Positions 48,301 to 61,600 of a stretch of 64,000 nucleotides of DNA are shown piece by piece; positions within the stretch are counted from its first letter, which is position 1; the number at the start of each line of letters is the position of its first letter. A program made the translations under genes and the position numbers. Under the pieces are notes generated by a model. That model saw only the letters and a program-made list of their open reading frames with translations. It was not told the DNA's origin and did no database searches. The DNA lies in NCBI GenBank assembly GCA_023333565.1, contig JAJKFH010002994.1:1426001-1490000 (forward strand), written 5' to 3'. This stretch comes from Puffinus mauretanicus. Lineage: Eukaryota > Chordata > Aves > Procellariiformes > Procellariidae.

Positions 48301-49550
48301 CTAAAGACCAAGTCATGCTTTTTATAGGCTCCCATGGTTGCGGTTGTTGTTTGTCCCCTGAAAACAAGGTATGATGCTTGTGCTGGTGCCTTCCCCAGCA
48401 GATACCCAACACCACTCACTTCGGGTTGCAAGAAACCACGTTCATCATTAGAAAGGGAAAGGAAAGTACCGAATCGGGTTATTGGGGCTTCCTCTGCTCC
48501 AATGCGCCCAGATTTTATAGCAGGGGTACCATCATGGATTTGCGGACGGTCGCTCCAGATTTAAAATGGTATAAAAGGGCAGGTCTTGCCCTAATGTTTG
48601 CAAAGATACAAGACCCACTGGAAATGTTACAGCTGAGCTAGGCTGTGAAAACTCAGGGCATTTGGGCCACTTCTGTTTTAACCATCTCCTAAAAGTAGGT
48701 TAAAAAAAGTCACGCACTTATAAGTTCGCTTGCAGCCTAATTTTGATCTCTTGGAAGAAAAATAGTCTTAATTATCTTGATCTGAAAAACAGCAGTTCCC
48801 AGACATGATGGTGGGGATGACCCCCGTTACATTCCAATGCCTAGGACCGCACTAAATTTAATAGCAGATTAAACTGAATTTGTTAGATTTATCACCTTGC
48901 TTACACCAGCTGAAACCTCAAACCTGGTTGTCTCAGGGAACGGTCCCCACTCTCCCACAACTTCACAATCATACTATGTACTTGTATTTAATAAAATTAC
49001 CTAGTAAGACCATTCTCTGAGCACGTGGAACCAGTGGAAACAGCTTACAGCTTTAGGTCAATACAGAAAGATGTCGACTTCCTCACTCACACTTCCCTGA
49101 ACAACCCTTGCCTTGAGCCAAACTCAAGGTAAATAAACTTTTAAACTAAGCCCATTGGACTAGGTAGGAACAAGCACCTCCGCTGATAAACACCACTAAT
49201 TAGAATGAAGAGATACTAAGACAAATCTCAGCTTTACATGAGACATCTGGGGCCCCAGATGTGTCTTTCAGGTCTGGAAGTAAATAAACACAGGCACTGA
49301 AACCAATGGATATTCACGGGAAAACTTCATTTTTAGGAGAAGGCCACTGGAATGTAAACAGCAGGGCTGGAATTTAAGAGACGGCTCCAGAAGTATGGAT
49401 CCTGCATCGTTTGATACAATATCAGATATATACTAACCACATGAGGAAAAGCAGGTTTGCTTACAGGCATTGAAAATGAAGATTCGTAAGGAAAACCCTG
49501 GATCTCACGGCAAATTCAAGCATTTAACATTCAGTGAGGAGAGGAGAAAA
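45300..49550. other. AT-rich spacer downstream of ZZEF1, no gene seen
   Basis: From about 45.3 kb the sequence changes from GC-rich to AT-rich and remains so to the window end. There are no coding exons, known repeats or RNA genes that I can support. A pair of TCTCCTGACTCAA copies lies at 45836 and 45853. A small inverted repeat (AACTCCT / AGGAGTT) lies near 46119-46141. Confidence 0.6.
45836..45865. repeat. Duplicated TCTCCTGACTCAA motif
   Basis: Two exact 13-nt copies, 17 nt apart start to start. Each contains TGACTCA, the consensus AP-1 half-palindrome. It may be a binding-site pair or a chance local duplication. Confidence 0.7.
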
Positions 49551-49771
49551 GCAAACAAAAAACAGACACTGTGTTGTACTTTTTTGTTTTTATAGAATTT
49601 TTACAATATATTTCTCTTCATTTGCATATTTTACCCACATCTGTAGCTTTCTTTTTACATGTTGAACTGAAGTGGAATAAATCTAAAGGTCTGATATATT
49701 TTAAACAACTGATAAAAATTGCAAAGTAGTAAACCCGTAAGAAAAGAAATTATAAAACTCTTTTTTAAGTG

Positions 49772-49777
49772 TTTAAT
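49772..49777 (-). promoter_or_regulatory. ZZEF1: Candidate poly(A) signal ATTAAA
   Basis: The commonest variant hexamer, located where the long AT-rich 3' UTR appears to end on the ZZEF1 sense strand. It is a candidate distal site. Confidence 0.3.
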
Positions 49778-50386
49778 GAAAGCAAGTCAAATGTATCATT
49801 AGGAACAATATGGTTTGTTTTAAACACATCATAGGTGATTCAGGCAGGACAACTTTTTTTTTTTTTAATATTAGGCACATTTTTTTCAGCATACCTGTTT
49901 TCCAGACAGTTTTATACTATTCAATAGTATCATCCGCATCCACTTGGAACTGCTGCAGGATTTTCAAAATGTGATTGATCATGAATATTCATTATTGGTA
50001 TTCTCTTCCTCTTTCTTTAAAACTATCAGAAGGAAAAAAAAAAAAAAAATCAGTGTTTCTTGTCTCTTAAAAAATCCATAACGAATGATTGAGTTGTAAG
50101 GCAGCAACAGATTCAGTGTCAACTCAGGTCACAGTCCTTCAGTTCCATCTAGTGGGTAGAAATTATATTTAGTGGACACTGTTCCTAGACAGTCCCTTCA
50201 GGGCGCGATGACTGACTCACAAGGCCAGTTACTGCTGGTAGAGTAAGTTAAGTGGTACACCTAGTAAGGAACACTGGCCACTCCTGTGTCATCCTTGCAG
50301 CCTCATGTCTTCATACAGAAAGCAGAAAGACAGTCCAACGGAAAAAAATGTGAGTATGATAGAGCCACGACAGGTTCTGTGAATGG

Positions 50387-50392
50387 TTTATT
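50387..50392 (-). promoter_or_regulatory. ZZEF1: Candidate poly(A) signal AATAAA
   Basis: Canonical hexamer on the ZZEF1 sense strand, 2.2 kb after the stop codon. It could terminate a shorter ZZEF1 transcript. Use is unproven. Confidence 0.35.
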
Positions 50393-51605
50393 TACAGTCT
50401 TCATCCCTGATGTTAAAAAAAGAAAAAAGCCTTCTTGAACTAAAACAGGCAGATCCCGGCAGCATGCTACATGCCTTAGCAAATCAGCCCATTGCATATC
50501 CTTGACTGCTTAGCCATGGATTCACACTGAGGCAGTGAATAGAAAGTCCTACGCTCAAGAAGAGCAATTTCAAAATGCTCATCTATCCCATCAATACGAC
50601 TCCCTAAAGTAGACTTAAGAATGTCTCATTTTGGTGGAGCAACTCCCCGTTCCTGGAATCTGTTCATGCTATTAGAAAGTGTGAAACAGTTGGTTCCTCA
50701 GGGATCTCTCAGACACCCCTGCAGTGAGATTGCGAACTCAAATACGTTACTCGGATGTGGGAACAAAACGATCCATGCGTTAAAGATACGCCACAACTTT
50801 GATAACTCCCTTCCATCGTGATCTCATTCAGGAAGGAAGGGAGGGCTTTAACCTTCAACTACAGTATATTCAAGGAGGGGGTTTCAGAGCAGTATCTCTC
50901 CGCCTCCTTTCAGTCTTTGATAAATAGTACGTTTTTCCTGAATTCTGGCATTCTCATTTGCTAAGAGGGCCACTCCATCCCTGAAGGCAATGGCTTCAGC
51001 ATAGTGCTTCTTGGTCTTCAGTTTTAAGTCTTTCAGGCAGAATAATCACATTCTGATTCAACCTCATCCCCTGAGGAAGCATTCACTTTGCACTCACCTG
51101 GCTGAACAGAAGTCAAAACATCTTTAACTACAGCACTAGAGGCCATCCAAAAAAAGGGGATGTACTACTGCACATTTCCCTCTCAGAGGGAGATTGGACC
51201 ACCCTTAAAAATTCCAGCCCCAGCTGGTAAGACCGTCAATTCAGAGGTCATCCCCCAAAGCGGTGCTGCTGTGCACGTTGCACATTGCTATTTAGGCACC
51301 ACTCACCTGTTGGACAAGCAAGGTCAATAAGCATATTCCCTTCTGACAGAGCCACTGACTTTACACAACTTGCATTCAGTTACTACTGAAGCTTTTGGTT
51401 GCTTTTTTTTTTTCATATCCTAATGTTGAGGTGACGAAGTGAAGAAGAAAATAATTAGCACAAAAAGTTCTCTGAACTCATACTTGACAAGACCAGCTCT
51501 ACATACTGTATAACGCTATACAAAATACACCCCCAAATCCTTCTATGTTCTTTTTAACTCTTTGGAAAGGGAATAACCAGTGTAGTTGAGTAGGAAGAAA
51601 GCCAA

Positions 51606-51611
51606 TTTATT
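51606..51611 (-). promoter_or_regulatory. ZZEF1: Candidate poly(A) signal AATAAA
   Basis: Canonical hexamer on the ZZEF1 sense strand, 1.0 kb after the stop codon. It is a possible proximal site giving a short 3' UTR. Use is unproven. Confidence 0.35.
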
Positions 51612-52617
51612 TCAGCATAGAAGGTCTGTAATTCATTCCATGGTCACTAGGAGTAATGCAGTTATTGCTTTATAAGGTAAGACTGGATTGATCATTAACC
51701 CCCACGCTGAGTGCTGGGAGTCCGGGTTCCCAACATTGCCGAGAAGGACCTCCTAAGCCTCTAGTATCGAAATAATTAAAAGAAAAAAGCCTCATGAATA
51801 ATTTCTTGTAAAGATGTGATCTTCGAGAAACATGTAAGTTCCTCAGTTCTTCATATTACCACTGCTTTGTGAATGGAGGCCAGCCTTTGCTCTCTGCACT
51901 AGAATAACGTACTATTTAGAATAACACATTGGAGATAAATTAAGGTAAGAATAGATGATCCAGCTGATTGAATCAAAGAACAGGAGAAACATTAGCCTCT
52001 TGCACGAGGATGCTCTGAAACTGGAATCCTTTAACTGCTATGTGAATCACCCAGAATTTGTTTTACAACCTGTAGTTTAGTAAGAATTAAAGTTCTTTTC
52101 CTTGGGTAGTAGCCTTCAAAGCAAAAGCAAACATGGCAGGATTCAAGAGTGGACCATTTCTGCATCAGCCCACCAGATTCCGGTTTGCCTATTTCACTTC
52201 AATGATATATAATAGATGCTGCTGACGGCATCACTCTGAGTTCAGCAGTCACGTTCCATCAATCAAGTTTCCTTGGGAGCAGACGATACCAACGCAGGGG
52301 CCTTCCATTCTCATAGTTCAGCTACCTTCTTTCGTTTACTTCCTCTGAATAAAAAAAAAATATTGTTCTGTTTACTCTAACATGCTACAATATGTGCATA
52401 CATAACTGTAGGCGACGGGTGAGTTACTTCAAGATGTGCTTTTTCATTGAAGTGCGCTTTTACTTTTACAAATTCTACATCAAGGTGGAAGGAAGGAAGG
52501 CTGCAGAGTGCTCATACACTGAAGCTGAAGGAACTTTTCCTGAACGGAGTTAAGATGTTTGTTCCAATGTCCTATGGACAAACTACTCTATCCCATGCAC
52601 TCCGGCCTGAGCCAGTA

Positions 52618-52692
52618 TTAAACATTCCAGAAACTTGTTGATTTGTTCGGATAGTTAATGGCAAGGCTGATAGCAGCAATGTTCTTCAGGGC
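52618..52692 (-). CDS. ZZEF1: ZZEF1 exon K (last coding exon, stop)
   Basis: After the acceptor CTCTTCTAG it encodes ALKNIAAISLAINYPNKSTS-FWNV and then TAA (complement of 52618-52620). As I recall, the mammalian protein continues two residues past NV (…NVEC), so this orthologue appears to stop slightly earlier. It also has Lys in ALKN where I expect Gln. Both differences are minor and do not suggest a pseudogene. Confidence 0.94.
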   Translation of the reverse strand, partial: ALKNIAAISLAINYPNKSTSFWNV

Positions 52693-55600
52693 CTAGAAGA
52701 GAGAAGGAAAAACAAAGTAACGTCAAAGATTCTCCTCAATCCGAAACTGTAAAGAAATCCTTGTATGAAATTAAACAGAAATAGATAAATAACCATCCTA
52801 TTTCTACCTGATCATCTCCTGGTAGTGCAGTAACTCTCATGCATCCAGGCAGTTTCAGCAAGGCAAGTGCACTTCCAGCTGCTGAAAGACCAGCCCCCCT
52901 CCCCATTTCCATGTTTTGGCAGTTGAGAGGTCAGTTCGGTAAAACAGATATACCCGATTACACCCAACAGCCAGTTTCTGGCACATCATCTGACTATTAA
53001 AGGAGAACAGCATTTGTGCATAGTTCATTCACAAGTTTCAGAGGCCTGTCACGGTATTGTAAAGCCCAAGTACATTCATATCTATTTTATAAAACTCCAC
53101 TGGGCAATCAGAAAGCATCCATTATCTCTGTCTGCCAGAAAAATAGCACAAACCCACACATCTCTGGGGTTGTCCAATCTTATTACCTGTGCTGTACAGC
53201 GATGAAGATGATCTTCAGTATTTAAGGCAAGCAAATACTCCTGTAGAGATCCAAGCTCCTGCAGCCAGAAAGCATTCAGTGAACACCAACGTTTCTACCA
53301 CAGACATCATCCTACTAATTAACATTAAAATGCTGATCATTATAGCAGTCCCCAAGAACCAAAGGTATCAGAACTACACACAAGACTCTCCTGGACTAGA
53401 ACATAGTTTGTGACCACAGAAATCAGTTCATTACAGACTGTTCATACATAAAATTCAAAATCAATGCAAGCAAAACCACACTCAAATACCTTTAAATTAA
53501 TTATTAAATCAGCGTTCCTCAGAATAAACAGTGGCTTTAGGGCCTACTGCCTTAATCGCACAAGGAAGAGTCATGACTATTACTTAAGGTCCCACGATGG
53601 ATAAAGCAACAGTATGCCCCTGTATTAGAATTTGCTACCAGACTCCCCAAGAGAAAGTTGTTAATGTTTCTGAAGCATTTAATGTTTCTAAAGCTCTGAT
53701 GAACTTTGTCAAGATAAAGGAAAACTGCATGTAGTTTACCACTGAACGACCTATCATCCCCAGCACTGGGGAGAGGAGGGATACAAATAGAGGAACTGCT
53801 TACAGTAACTCTGTTTTCTGTAACAAAGAAGAGTTCTGCAAGTGCACGATGAAGAGGAAGGAGAATACCAGGCTTGGTCATGTCATGACACAAGTTGTTT
53901 TCCATATGGGTGAAAAGCTGCCAAAGTGGCTTCAACAAGGTGAGGTCACAGTCCCTGAAAAAAAGTAATTTAAATTAAATAGCAATGAAGTAGTGAGTAA
54001 CCATGATCTTATGCCTGTTTCTGGGAGGGGAAAAAAAGAAAACAAACCCCAAACAAATTTAAGAGAACAAAAACATACAGTTTTGACAGTTAGATGTATA
54101 AATGAAGGAAGAAACACAAGTAGTATTTTAAAAACTAAATTCAGTCAGGCGTTTCAGCCCAATGAATTTCATTCAGAATCAGTGAAGTGGAGAAAACCTC
54201 ATATCCATGAATACATCTAAATGACTTTTCTAAAACTGAGTGGCCTCCTGAAATGAGGACTTTAAAATAACTATATACATCATTTTGCTAAATGCTCTAG
54301 CTCCACTGCTCGAAATTATATAATACTGAACTACAGCGCTGAGCAGGTGATGCCTGTATAGGGCAGACAGACAAAAATTGATATATAGCTTTACAAACAA
54401 TTCCAACCCTGCCTCCTTCCTACTCCTGAGTTAAAGCTAGCTAACCCCAATGTCACTTATCATACAGATAGGATGACAAATATCATTCAGTAGGGGGGAG
54501 AAGGTGGGAAACTCAACTTTGGAATCTATCATCAGATTAACACAAGAAAAATATTAAATATTATAAGCACAACGGAGACTTGATCTTTTAGCAATTAAAT
54601 GTTGTCGTCTACATGACAAAGCAGACATTTTCTGATGAAAAAAACTAAAGTAACTTGAAAAAATAATAAATCCGTGATTACAACTAATACCAAAATCAGT
54701 TTTTCAGACTTGAATACAGATCGGCGTATCTAAAATTTACAGAGTCAAGCAATGGTTTTATGTAATTGTCCATTTTTATTACTATATGTGAATATACTTT
54801 TTGACTTCTCTTTATCAAAGTAAGCTAGTAGGATGCTGTTTTCATCATTTTGCTTGTTCTGAACTGAAAGGACATAACCTAGATAAGTGTCAGTGTTCCA
54901 GCATTGTTGTCTTTGTTTCCAGCATCTCTATTGAGTTAATGTGACTATAGACATTTGCAAAACACTATGAAAGCTCAACATTTTTTTGAATATGTATTTT
55001 CATAAGAAATACCCATGCCATACATACATAAACATTAGCACACCTATCTCTTCTAAAACTCAATTACAGGCTTAGTGGTACAACTAAAAATAATAATTTA
55101 AAAGTTATTTACTTTATAGAGAATCAGATCATCATTTCATCAGTTTATTATTCCATCCTCACCTTAATTCTGAAGTACGACTAATACAAAGAACATAAAT
55201 TTCTAGAAAATTAATTGAAATCTTTTTTTTGTCCTCTTTCGGAGTGATTTTTTTGAATTCATTGGATCTTTTTTAAAAGCCAAGAAAGAAGAGAAAAAGT
55301 TTTCAAAAAAAAACCCCTTATAGTAAGTTTCTGCTATCAAGGCACTGTGAATTGTATCCAAAATGCAAATTAAGAATACCTACTTCAAATCATGGTTTTC
55401 TGGCTTCAAAATAATATCAGCTTAGTCACTTTTTCTTCTCCTGCCCTTTGTCTTTTAATGTACAATATAGAACAGTGCACCTACCTCTGGGCGCTGCACT
55501 GCACTATCTTTAAGAGCAAGTGGATAGCCTTCAAACGCTGGTGACCAGTCTGACGGCACGCTACCCCGACCTGCCATTCCCAGATTTTGGCCAGCGGGAG

Positions 55601-58600
55601 GTGAGGAATTACCCTTTCCTCAGACAGCATCTGCTTTAGAATTTCAAACCCTGGGGGGAATCAAACAGCCGTTACTTTTGTAAGGATCCATTCTGTTCAT
55701 ATATTCAGTTTTCTCTTCTCCATATACTAAGTATTGCTCTGGCAAGCAAGAAATATCAAAGAAAATATCAGACAAAAATCAGAGATAATTCTAGATTACA
55801 GGCTGACATCGCAAGTCTTTTCTGGGGCAAAACTTAGATAAAAATTAGAAAGAATCCTATCTGAAATTAAAGTTTTGCCCAAATAGGGCAAAAAAACCAC
55901 AGGTCCTCACTATTATGTGATATGCAGTAGAGTTTTGCTGATTGCAAATCATCCACCACCCTCAATTTCATTAGAAATCTTTAAACTCTAAAGTAAACTA
56001 ACAAAACCTTTCATGCTGTATCTAGAAATTAGATCCAGAACCAGTCTATTTTAATGGATAACTACTTTTTAAAAACACCATTACAATTATTTCTGTTTCC
56101 AATTATGGCACCTTGGAGTGTCTACTAAATCCTGTGTGTAATTACTGTCACATAATGAGACTTTGAATGCAAATAACATTATTATAATTGTTATCTCCAA
56201 GTCCCTGTGAAGATTTGGTATTTCTAGCATAAAGTCACAGCAAGTAAAAGACATCAGTCAAGTTTTAACTTGAGCAAAACTAATCACGTTATTTCCAAAA
56301 CATTGGAGAAAGCAAATTCTAAGTCAAAAAAAGGGATAACCACAAGTCTGTCAAAGCTCAGCAAAATAACTCCAAAAAGTCCTTTCCGATACATTCTGAG
56401 CAGTGCTTACCTGTCTGAAACCTTCCAAGATGACCTGCTGTCACTGTAAACTTATAACCCCACTCAGTGTTACTCATGTCAGAAGTAAATCGGTAATAGA
56501 GTGTGTCTCCTGCGTACAAGGGAAGGAAGAAAATCCACATTACTACCTTCTGAGTTAGTTTTGCTATCACAAATACAATTCAAATGAAAAGCCTGTCATA
56601 AATTAATCCTAGATATCGTCATTCAAGAGAGGTGATCTTTTACTTTTTGGTACTTACGAAATGCACCGGACAGTATGATAAACGGGAGGCTGAAGCCTCC
56701 AGTGGAGGTTTCCACTGTATAAAGATACTTACAAGGATAATGTCTCTTACGTTTTTGTCAACTACATAGAAGAAGAGGGAGTTAAAGGAACTCTGTACTG
56801 TACACAGTTAAACTTCATTTCTCCAATTGTGTTATGGATCAGTTATGATTTATGAAAAAAGAACCTCTACATAGGCAGCCAAGTTCACAGTCCATTAAAG
56901 AAAAGGTTAAAAAACTGCGAAAGTAAAGTTGCACTGCTTTTACATGTCAGAAACTTTTACTCTAGGGAACAAAGTTGTTAAACTTAACCACTTAAGAGTG
57001 GAAGAACTACCACAATGTTTGACCATTTTACAGTCAGGCAGTGGAACATTCAAGAAGTTCCTGTCATTGTAGCATCTACAGCTTCACAGAGAGAAACACT
57101 GGTAATTAGCTGTAATGCTAAACAAAACATATCCTTACCTATTGTGCTCTGTAATATTAGGTCTGGTTAAAACTTAGAATTTCCTTCTGTCCTGCCTGGG
57201 ACAAGCACGCTAGTTTTCACTGGGAAGCAGAATTTTCAGTTTCATGAAGGAGAAAAACTTTGAAAACATTTTTTAGGATTTAAAAAAAAAAAAAAAAATC
57301 TAAACCCATGTTCCCTTTCTCATCACGAAATGCAGCCATTGCTCTCTCCTACTCCCAGGAGTCTTGAGAAAGCCCTGCCATCAAATGAAAAACCCAGAAG
57401 CCTTCAAATGCCTGGTTTCAGCTAAAGCCTGCTGAGTGAAATCAAGAGCCTTAATCCAGACAGTCTTGGCTGGAAATGAAGTTTCACAAGGTGAAACTCA
57501 AGTTTCACAGCCAAGACTGCTCCAAAACAATGGGCCTCAAAGTTCGGTTTCTTGGCAAACCTCTGCAACTATTTGGGAGGAAAAGGAGGGCAGAAAGAAG
57601 TTCATAAAAATGCAAAATATTTCTCAGAGCACACATTTGTTTCTAACTAGCACCTTGTAACCTAAACTGCTTTGCTAAGAGAGTTCCTAAATCTATTTAC
57701 AGCTACTGACAGTACTCAAAGTCAAAAGCTTCCTGCAACGCCACAGCGCTCAGAGGGTTAAAACAACTCAGCATAAGAAGCACGGGACCTTCAGCTCACT
57801 CGCATTTGCTACTGTGTTATCAAAAACCTGCTTAGAGAATACAGAGTGAAGTTGTCAATCAAATGACTGATTTTTTTTTTTCAGCTATGCTCTAAGGCAA
57901 CTGGAGACAAGGCGTTGGCACGCACTCTTTATTTGCTCTGAGCACTAGTATAGCACAGGGACAAGAGATAAGCCTATCTTTTTTTTTCTTTTTTAAATGT
58001 GCTTCCTGTGGAAAGTAAGACAAGGCAGAAACAATGTAAGTGAATGTCGTGCAGAGCAAGGACTGTGTTGGAACAGAATCAAGATCAAAATTTGTTTCCA
58101 GTAGCTAAGTGCATGCTTTGACTGAGGCGTGGAAAAAAAAAGGTCAAGTAGCAGAACAACAGATAAGCCTACTTCTAAGACACAAATGCAAGAGCAGCAC
58201 ATCGGAGCAAACAGGTTGGGACAAGAAAAGGATTTTTCCCCCCCGCCCCGCACATCTCAAGAACATCTGCATTTAACTGTCATCTTTCAGTAGTTTCTCT
58301 TGAGAGTCCTGGATACTAGCAATATCCTATACATTTGCACTTTGAAACACTGCATATTCACCTGGAAGCTCAAAATCATTCCATTTCTGCGGAGACCCAC
58401 TGAAGCTGTGCCGATCCTGCTGGAAATCACTGCTGCTGGACATGAGCAACTCATCACAGCCTTCTTCTGTGTTACACTGAGAGTCGAATTTGATTGAGAG
58501 GTAGATAGCACCAGGAATGTGAACTTTATCCTGAGAAATAAGCACATGATCTTTGTATACTGTAATACTATATTACCAAGAAGCTACTTAACTTTCACCA

Positions 58601-61600
58601 TACAAACAAGGGAGATATAACAAATATTACAGCATCTCCGTGGGAAAAACTCTTCGATATTTTTATCCAGAGCTAATTTAACAAATGTAAAGCATGGCCT
58701 ATTGTTTGCATTAGCTGTTAAGCATGTAAAATTAATTGCTAGCAATGCTTTGGTTTTTTTAAAGCCGTAATTGTTGCTGATATTGATCTCATGGCCAGAA
58801 CCTAAGGTTTATATGCATTTTAAAAATAAAAATCAGAAAAGTCAGAGCTGCAGGGAAATTAAAAATCCCAAGACTGCCCAGAGGCAATAATTACTTATCA
58901 AACTACATTAGAAAAATGCTTTCAAAACAATATCAAGGAAAGAAAATCAGAAACTGTTTGTGTCAGAAGATGATAGTCTAAAATGAGAAATACAAGAAAA
59001 AAAGACTCCACTCCCAGCTTTCGTCCAACAGCACAAGGAAGTAACAGGCCAACTGAAACAAACCTTTGGATGAAAGAGTAGAAATATTTGCTCATTAAGG
59101 CCCTGAAACCATTTAAGAATATGATCTGCTTCAAACACATGCATAGTAAACCCATTTAAGTTATGCACTTTTCACATGATTGAAGTAGGACTACATTAAA
59201 GTGCCTTATTGAACATATTTCTTTACAGGGCAAGGCCTCAGTCATCTGGCATCAGCCTTTTCAAAAGCAAGACTGAACAGGTATTTCACGGGCGCTTCAA
59301 GCACAGAAGTCCCATGGTATCCACACGGAAAATCGTGAGACTTCTGCTCCAACCACCTTGATGTTTTTTCAACTAGTCATGCAAATCCACTGCACTGTAA
59401 TACATTACCTCAAAATTAGTATTGTTGTTATAAGGATGTTTAGATTCACGCATCTGGACTGCCATTCCGGGTTCCTCCATGAACTGGCAAGCTGTCAATG
59501 CCATTGTTCCTAGCATGCTCTCATTGCATCCATGCAGTACTTTCTGTAGAATCTGGGGAGAAGCAACACGTCATGTAAACACAATTTGCTATCAAAACAA
59601 CATTTACAAACCTACATGCTGATGACTGACAGGAGTCATTTCTAGCCACACAACATTTTGGAAGAGAGAATCGAGCTACTAGCCAGAAACAGGACACCAA
59701 TGATGTCATCTCCGTAAGTGCAGAAGATTTTACTCTGTCCTCTGTTCCAGATCTTTCAGTCTTTATCTGATGAAAACGTGAGAGCTATTAGCTGTATCTC
59801 TTTCCACAAATGCTAGAAGCAAGGCTAATCCATAAAGTAATTAACAGTAAACTAAAGCTGTAAACAAGGAAGATAAACAACTTTGTTAACATACTAAACA
59901 GACACCCTTACCTTCTATATCTACAGGTTCTGGTTTTAATAGAGTATGTCATATGTTTTAGCCTTCAAAATGCACAACTCCATATATAAGAAGCTCGAAA
60001 GAGCACAAAAGCTCTGAATCAGGAGTCCTGCTACTCGAGGGCCTTTCCAGGTCATTATAGCAACCTATTACATCTCTTCACCTGCAATTTTCCAACTCCT
60101 CCTATAAAACGTAAGACTAGCTCAGACCAAAAGGTTCATCTCCAAATCAGCCAAAAATTGATTTCTTGGGGAAAAGGAGTTTAAAAAACAAAGGCAGTAT
60201 GTAGCAGAGTTCCCTGAATGCATTCTTTGCCTCCATACACTTGCGGAATAGCCTAAGACAAAGGCTACGTTTTGTATCGATTTTTATTCTATCAGTTCAC
60301 CCTGTTATTTTCTGAACCTATATAAACACCCTGTGGCAACAATTTCAATGACATACTGTGTCAAGAACCAGTTCTTTCGGTTTGTTTTGGACCTGCCACT
60401 TATTAACTTAATCTGACACTCCTTTGTTTTGTTACTGGGAGGGCCAGTGAATAATACTTGCTGCTAACTGTTTTAAAACTACAGAGAAAGAGGAACAGAC
60501 TTTTTCATTACTCCTCCTCCCTCAATGCCCCCACAGGGCAAAGATCCAGGATGAAGAAAACTAGTTGGTTCCTCATACTGAAGTTATTCCATGGCTATAC
60601 TAATCTTCTCCAGACCTTTTCCAGTTGTACTGCATCTTCTTTTTTTTTTTTTAAAATGAGATCAGCGAGTCAGGTCACATGCTGTAGTCCAGATGAGAGC
60701 ATACTATTGGTTCAGTGGCATAGCAATGCCTCCTGTTTTATTTTTAATTCCTTCTTTGAGGATTCCCAGCACTTGAATTGCTTCGACTGCTGTGAAGCAT
60801 TGAGCTGACATTTTCATTACAACATTCTATTATAATTCCAAGATCACTTCCACCACGGTAACAATCAGCTCATCAATGGAGTAGCAGGTATGACAATATA
60901 CACATTGAGATCTAACAAAAAGCAGCTTTCAAAACAGACTGCCTATTTTACCAATTTCTCTATAAGATTTATTTTCCCATATAGCTCTTTCATTACTGAA
61001 AAGAGTTGTCTCCATGGAGCTAGCTTTTCCATCTTCCGTTAACAAAATCAGTACATTAAGACACTGACAGATTCCAACTGCTTTTTCAGAACTAATTTAA
61101 ATTTTGGAGTTTCAATTTAGTTTAAAAAAGGAACTGCAAGTATTTTTGTTAGTCAGAGTCTTGTGGCATGTAGGCACAGGGCTTGTTCACATGCATAAGT
61201 GAAACCACTTACTTTTTCCCATAACTGCTTTTCCTCTAGCTGCATAAGCATGTCCAGTATGTATGTCATATGGGCTGGGCCACTAAGATCTAGGATTTCC
61301 TCATTTATTGCCACATCATCTGGCCACTCAGCTAACAACGATGCCAGCACATGCCTGGCATAAAGAACAGCAGTTGCCTCATTTACGCGATACAGGTAGT
61401 CCCTCACAGCCTTTTTACTTCTAGAGTCCAGCTCCTTGTGCAGGAGTATTGAACTCTTAGTGCGACGTTGCTTGGCATAACTAAGCTGTAGATCACTCTC
61501 TGTGTTGGTTATCAGTTTCTGGGCGACCGGATTGGTTTCTTCTGTTGCTTTATCACAGAGCGCAGGCTTTGACTGCAAAAAAGAAATGCAAGTTAGAAAA

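Larger units (their letters stand above)
49560..52617 (-). other. ZZEF1: ZZEF1 3' UTR (approximate end)
   Basis: The region downstream of the ZZEF1 stop codon (52618-52620) is AT-rich, contains no further coding exon and has the texture of a long vertebrate 3' UTR. Candidate poly(A) signals on the minus strand are AATAAA (complement of 51606-51611 and 50387-50392) and ATTAAA (complement of 49772-49777). An AATATA variant lies just before a T/G-rich tract at about 49560-49600. A UTR of roughly 2.9-3.1 kb would end near 49.55-49.75 kb; shorter isoforms are possible. The true end cannot be fixed from sequence alone. Confidence 0.45.
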
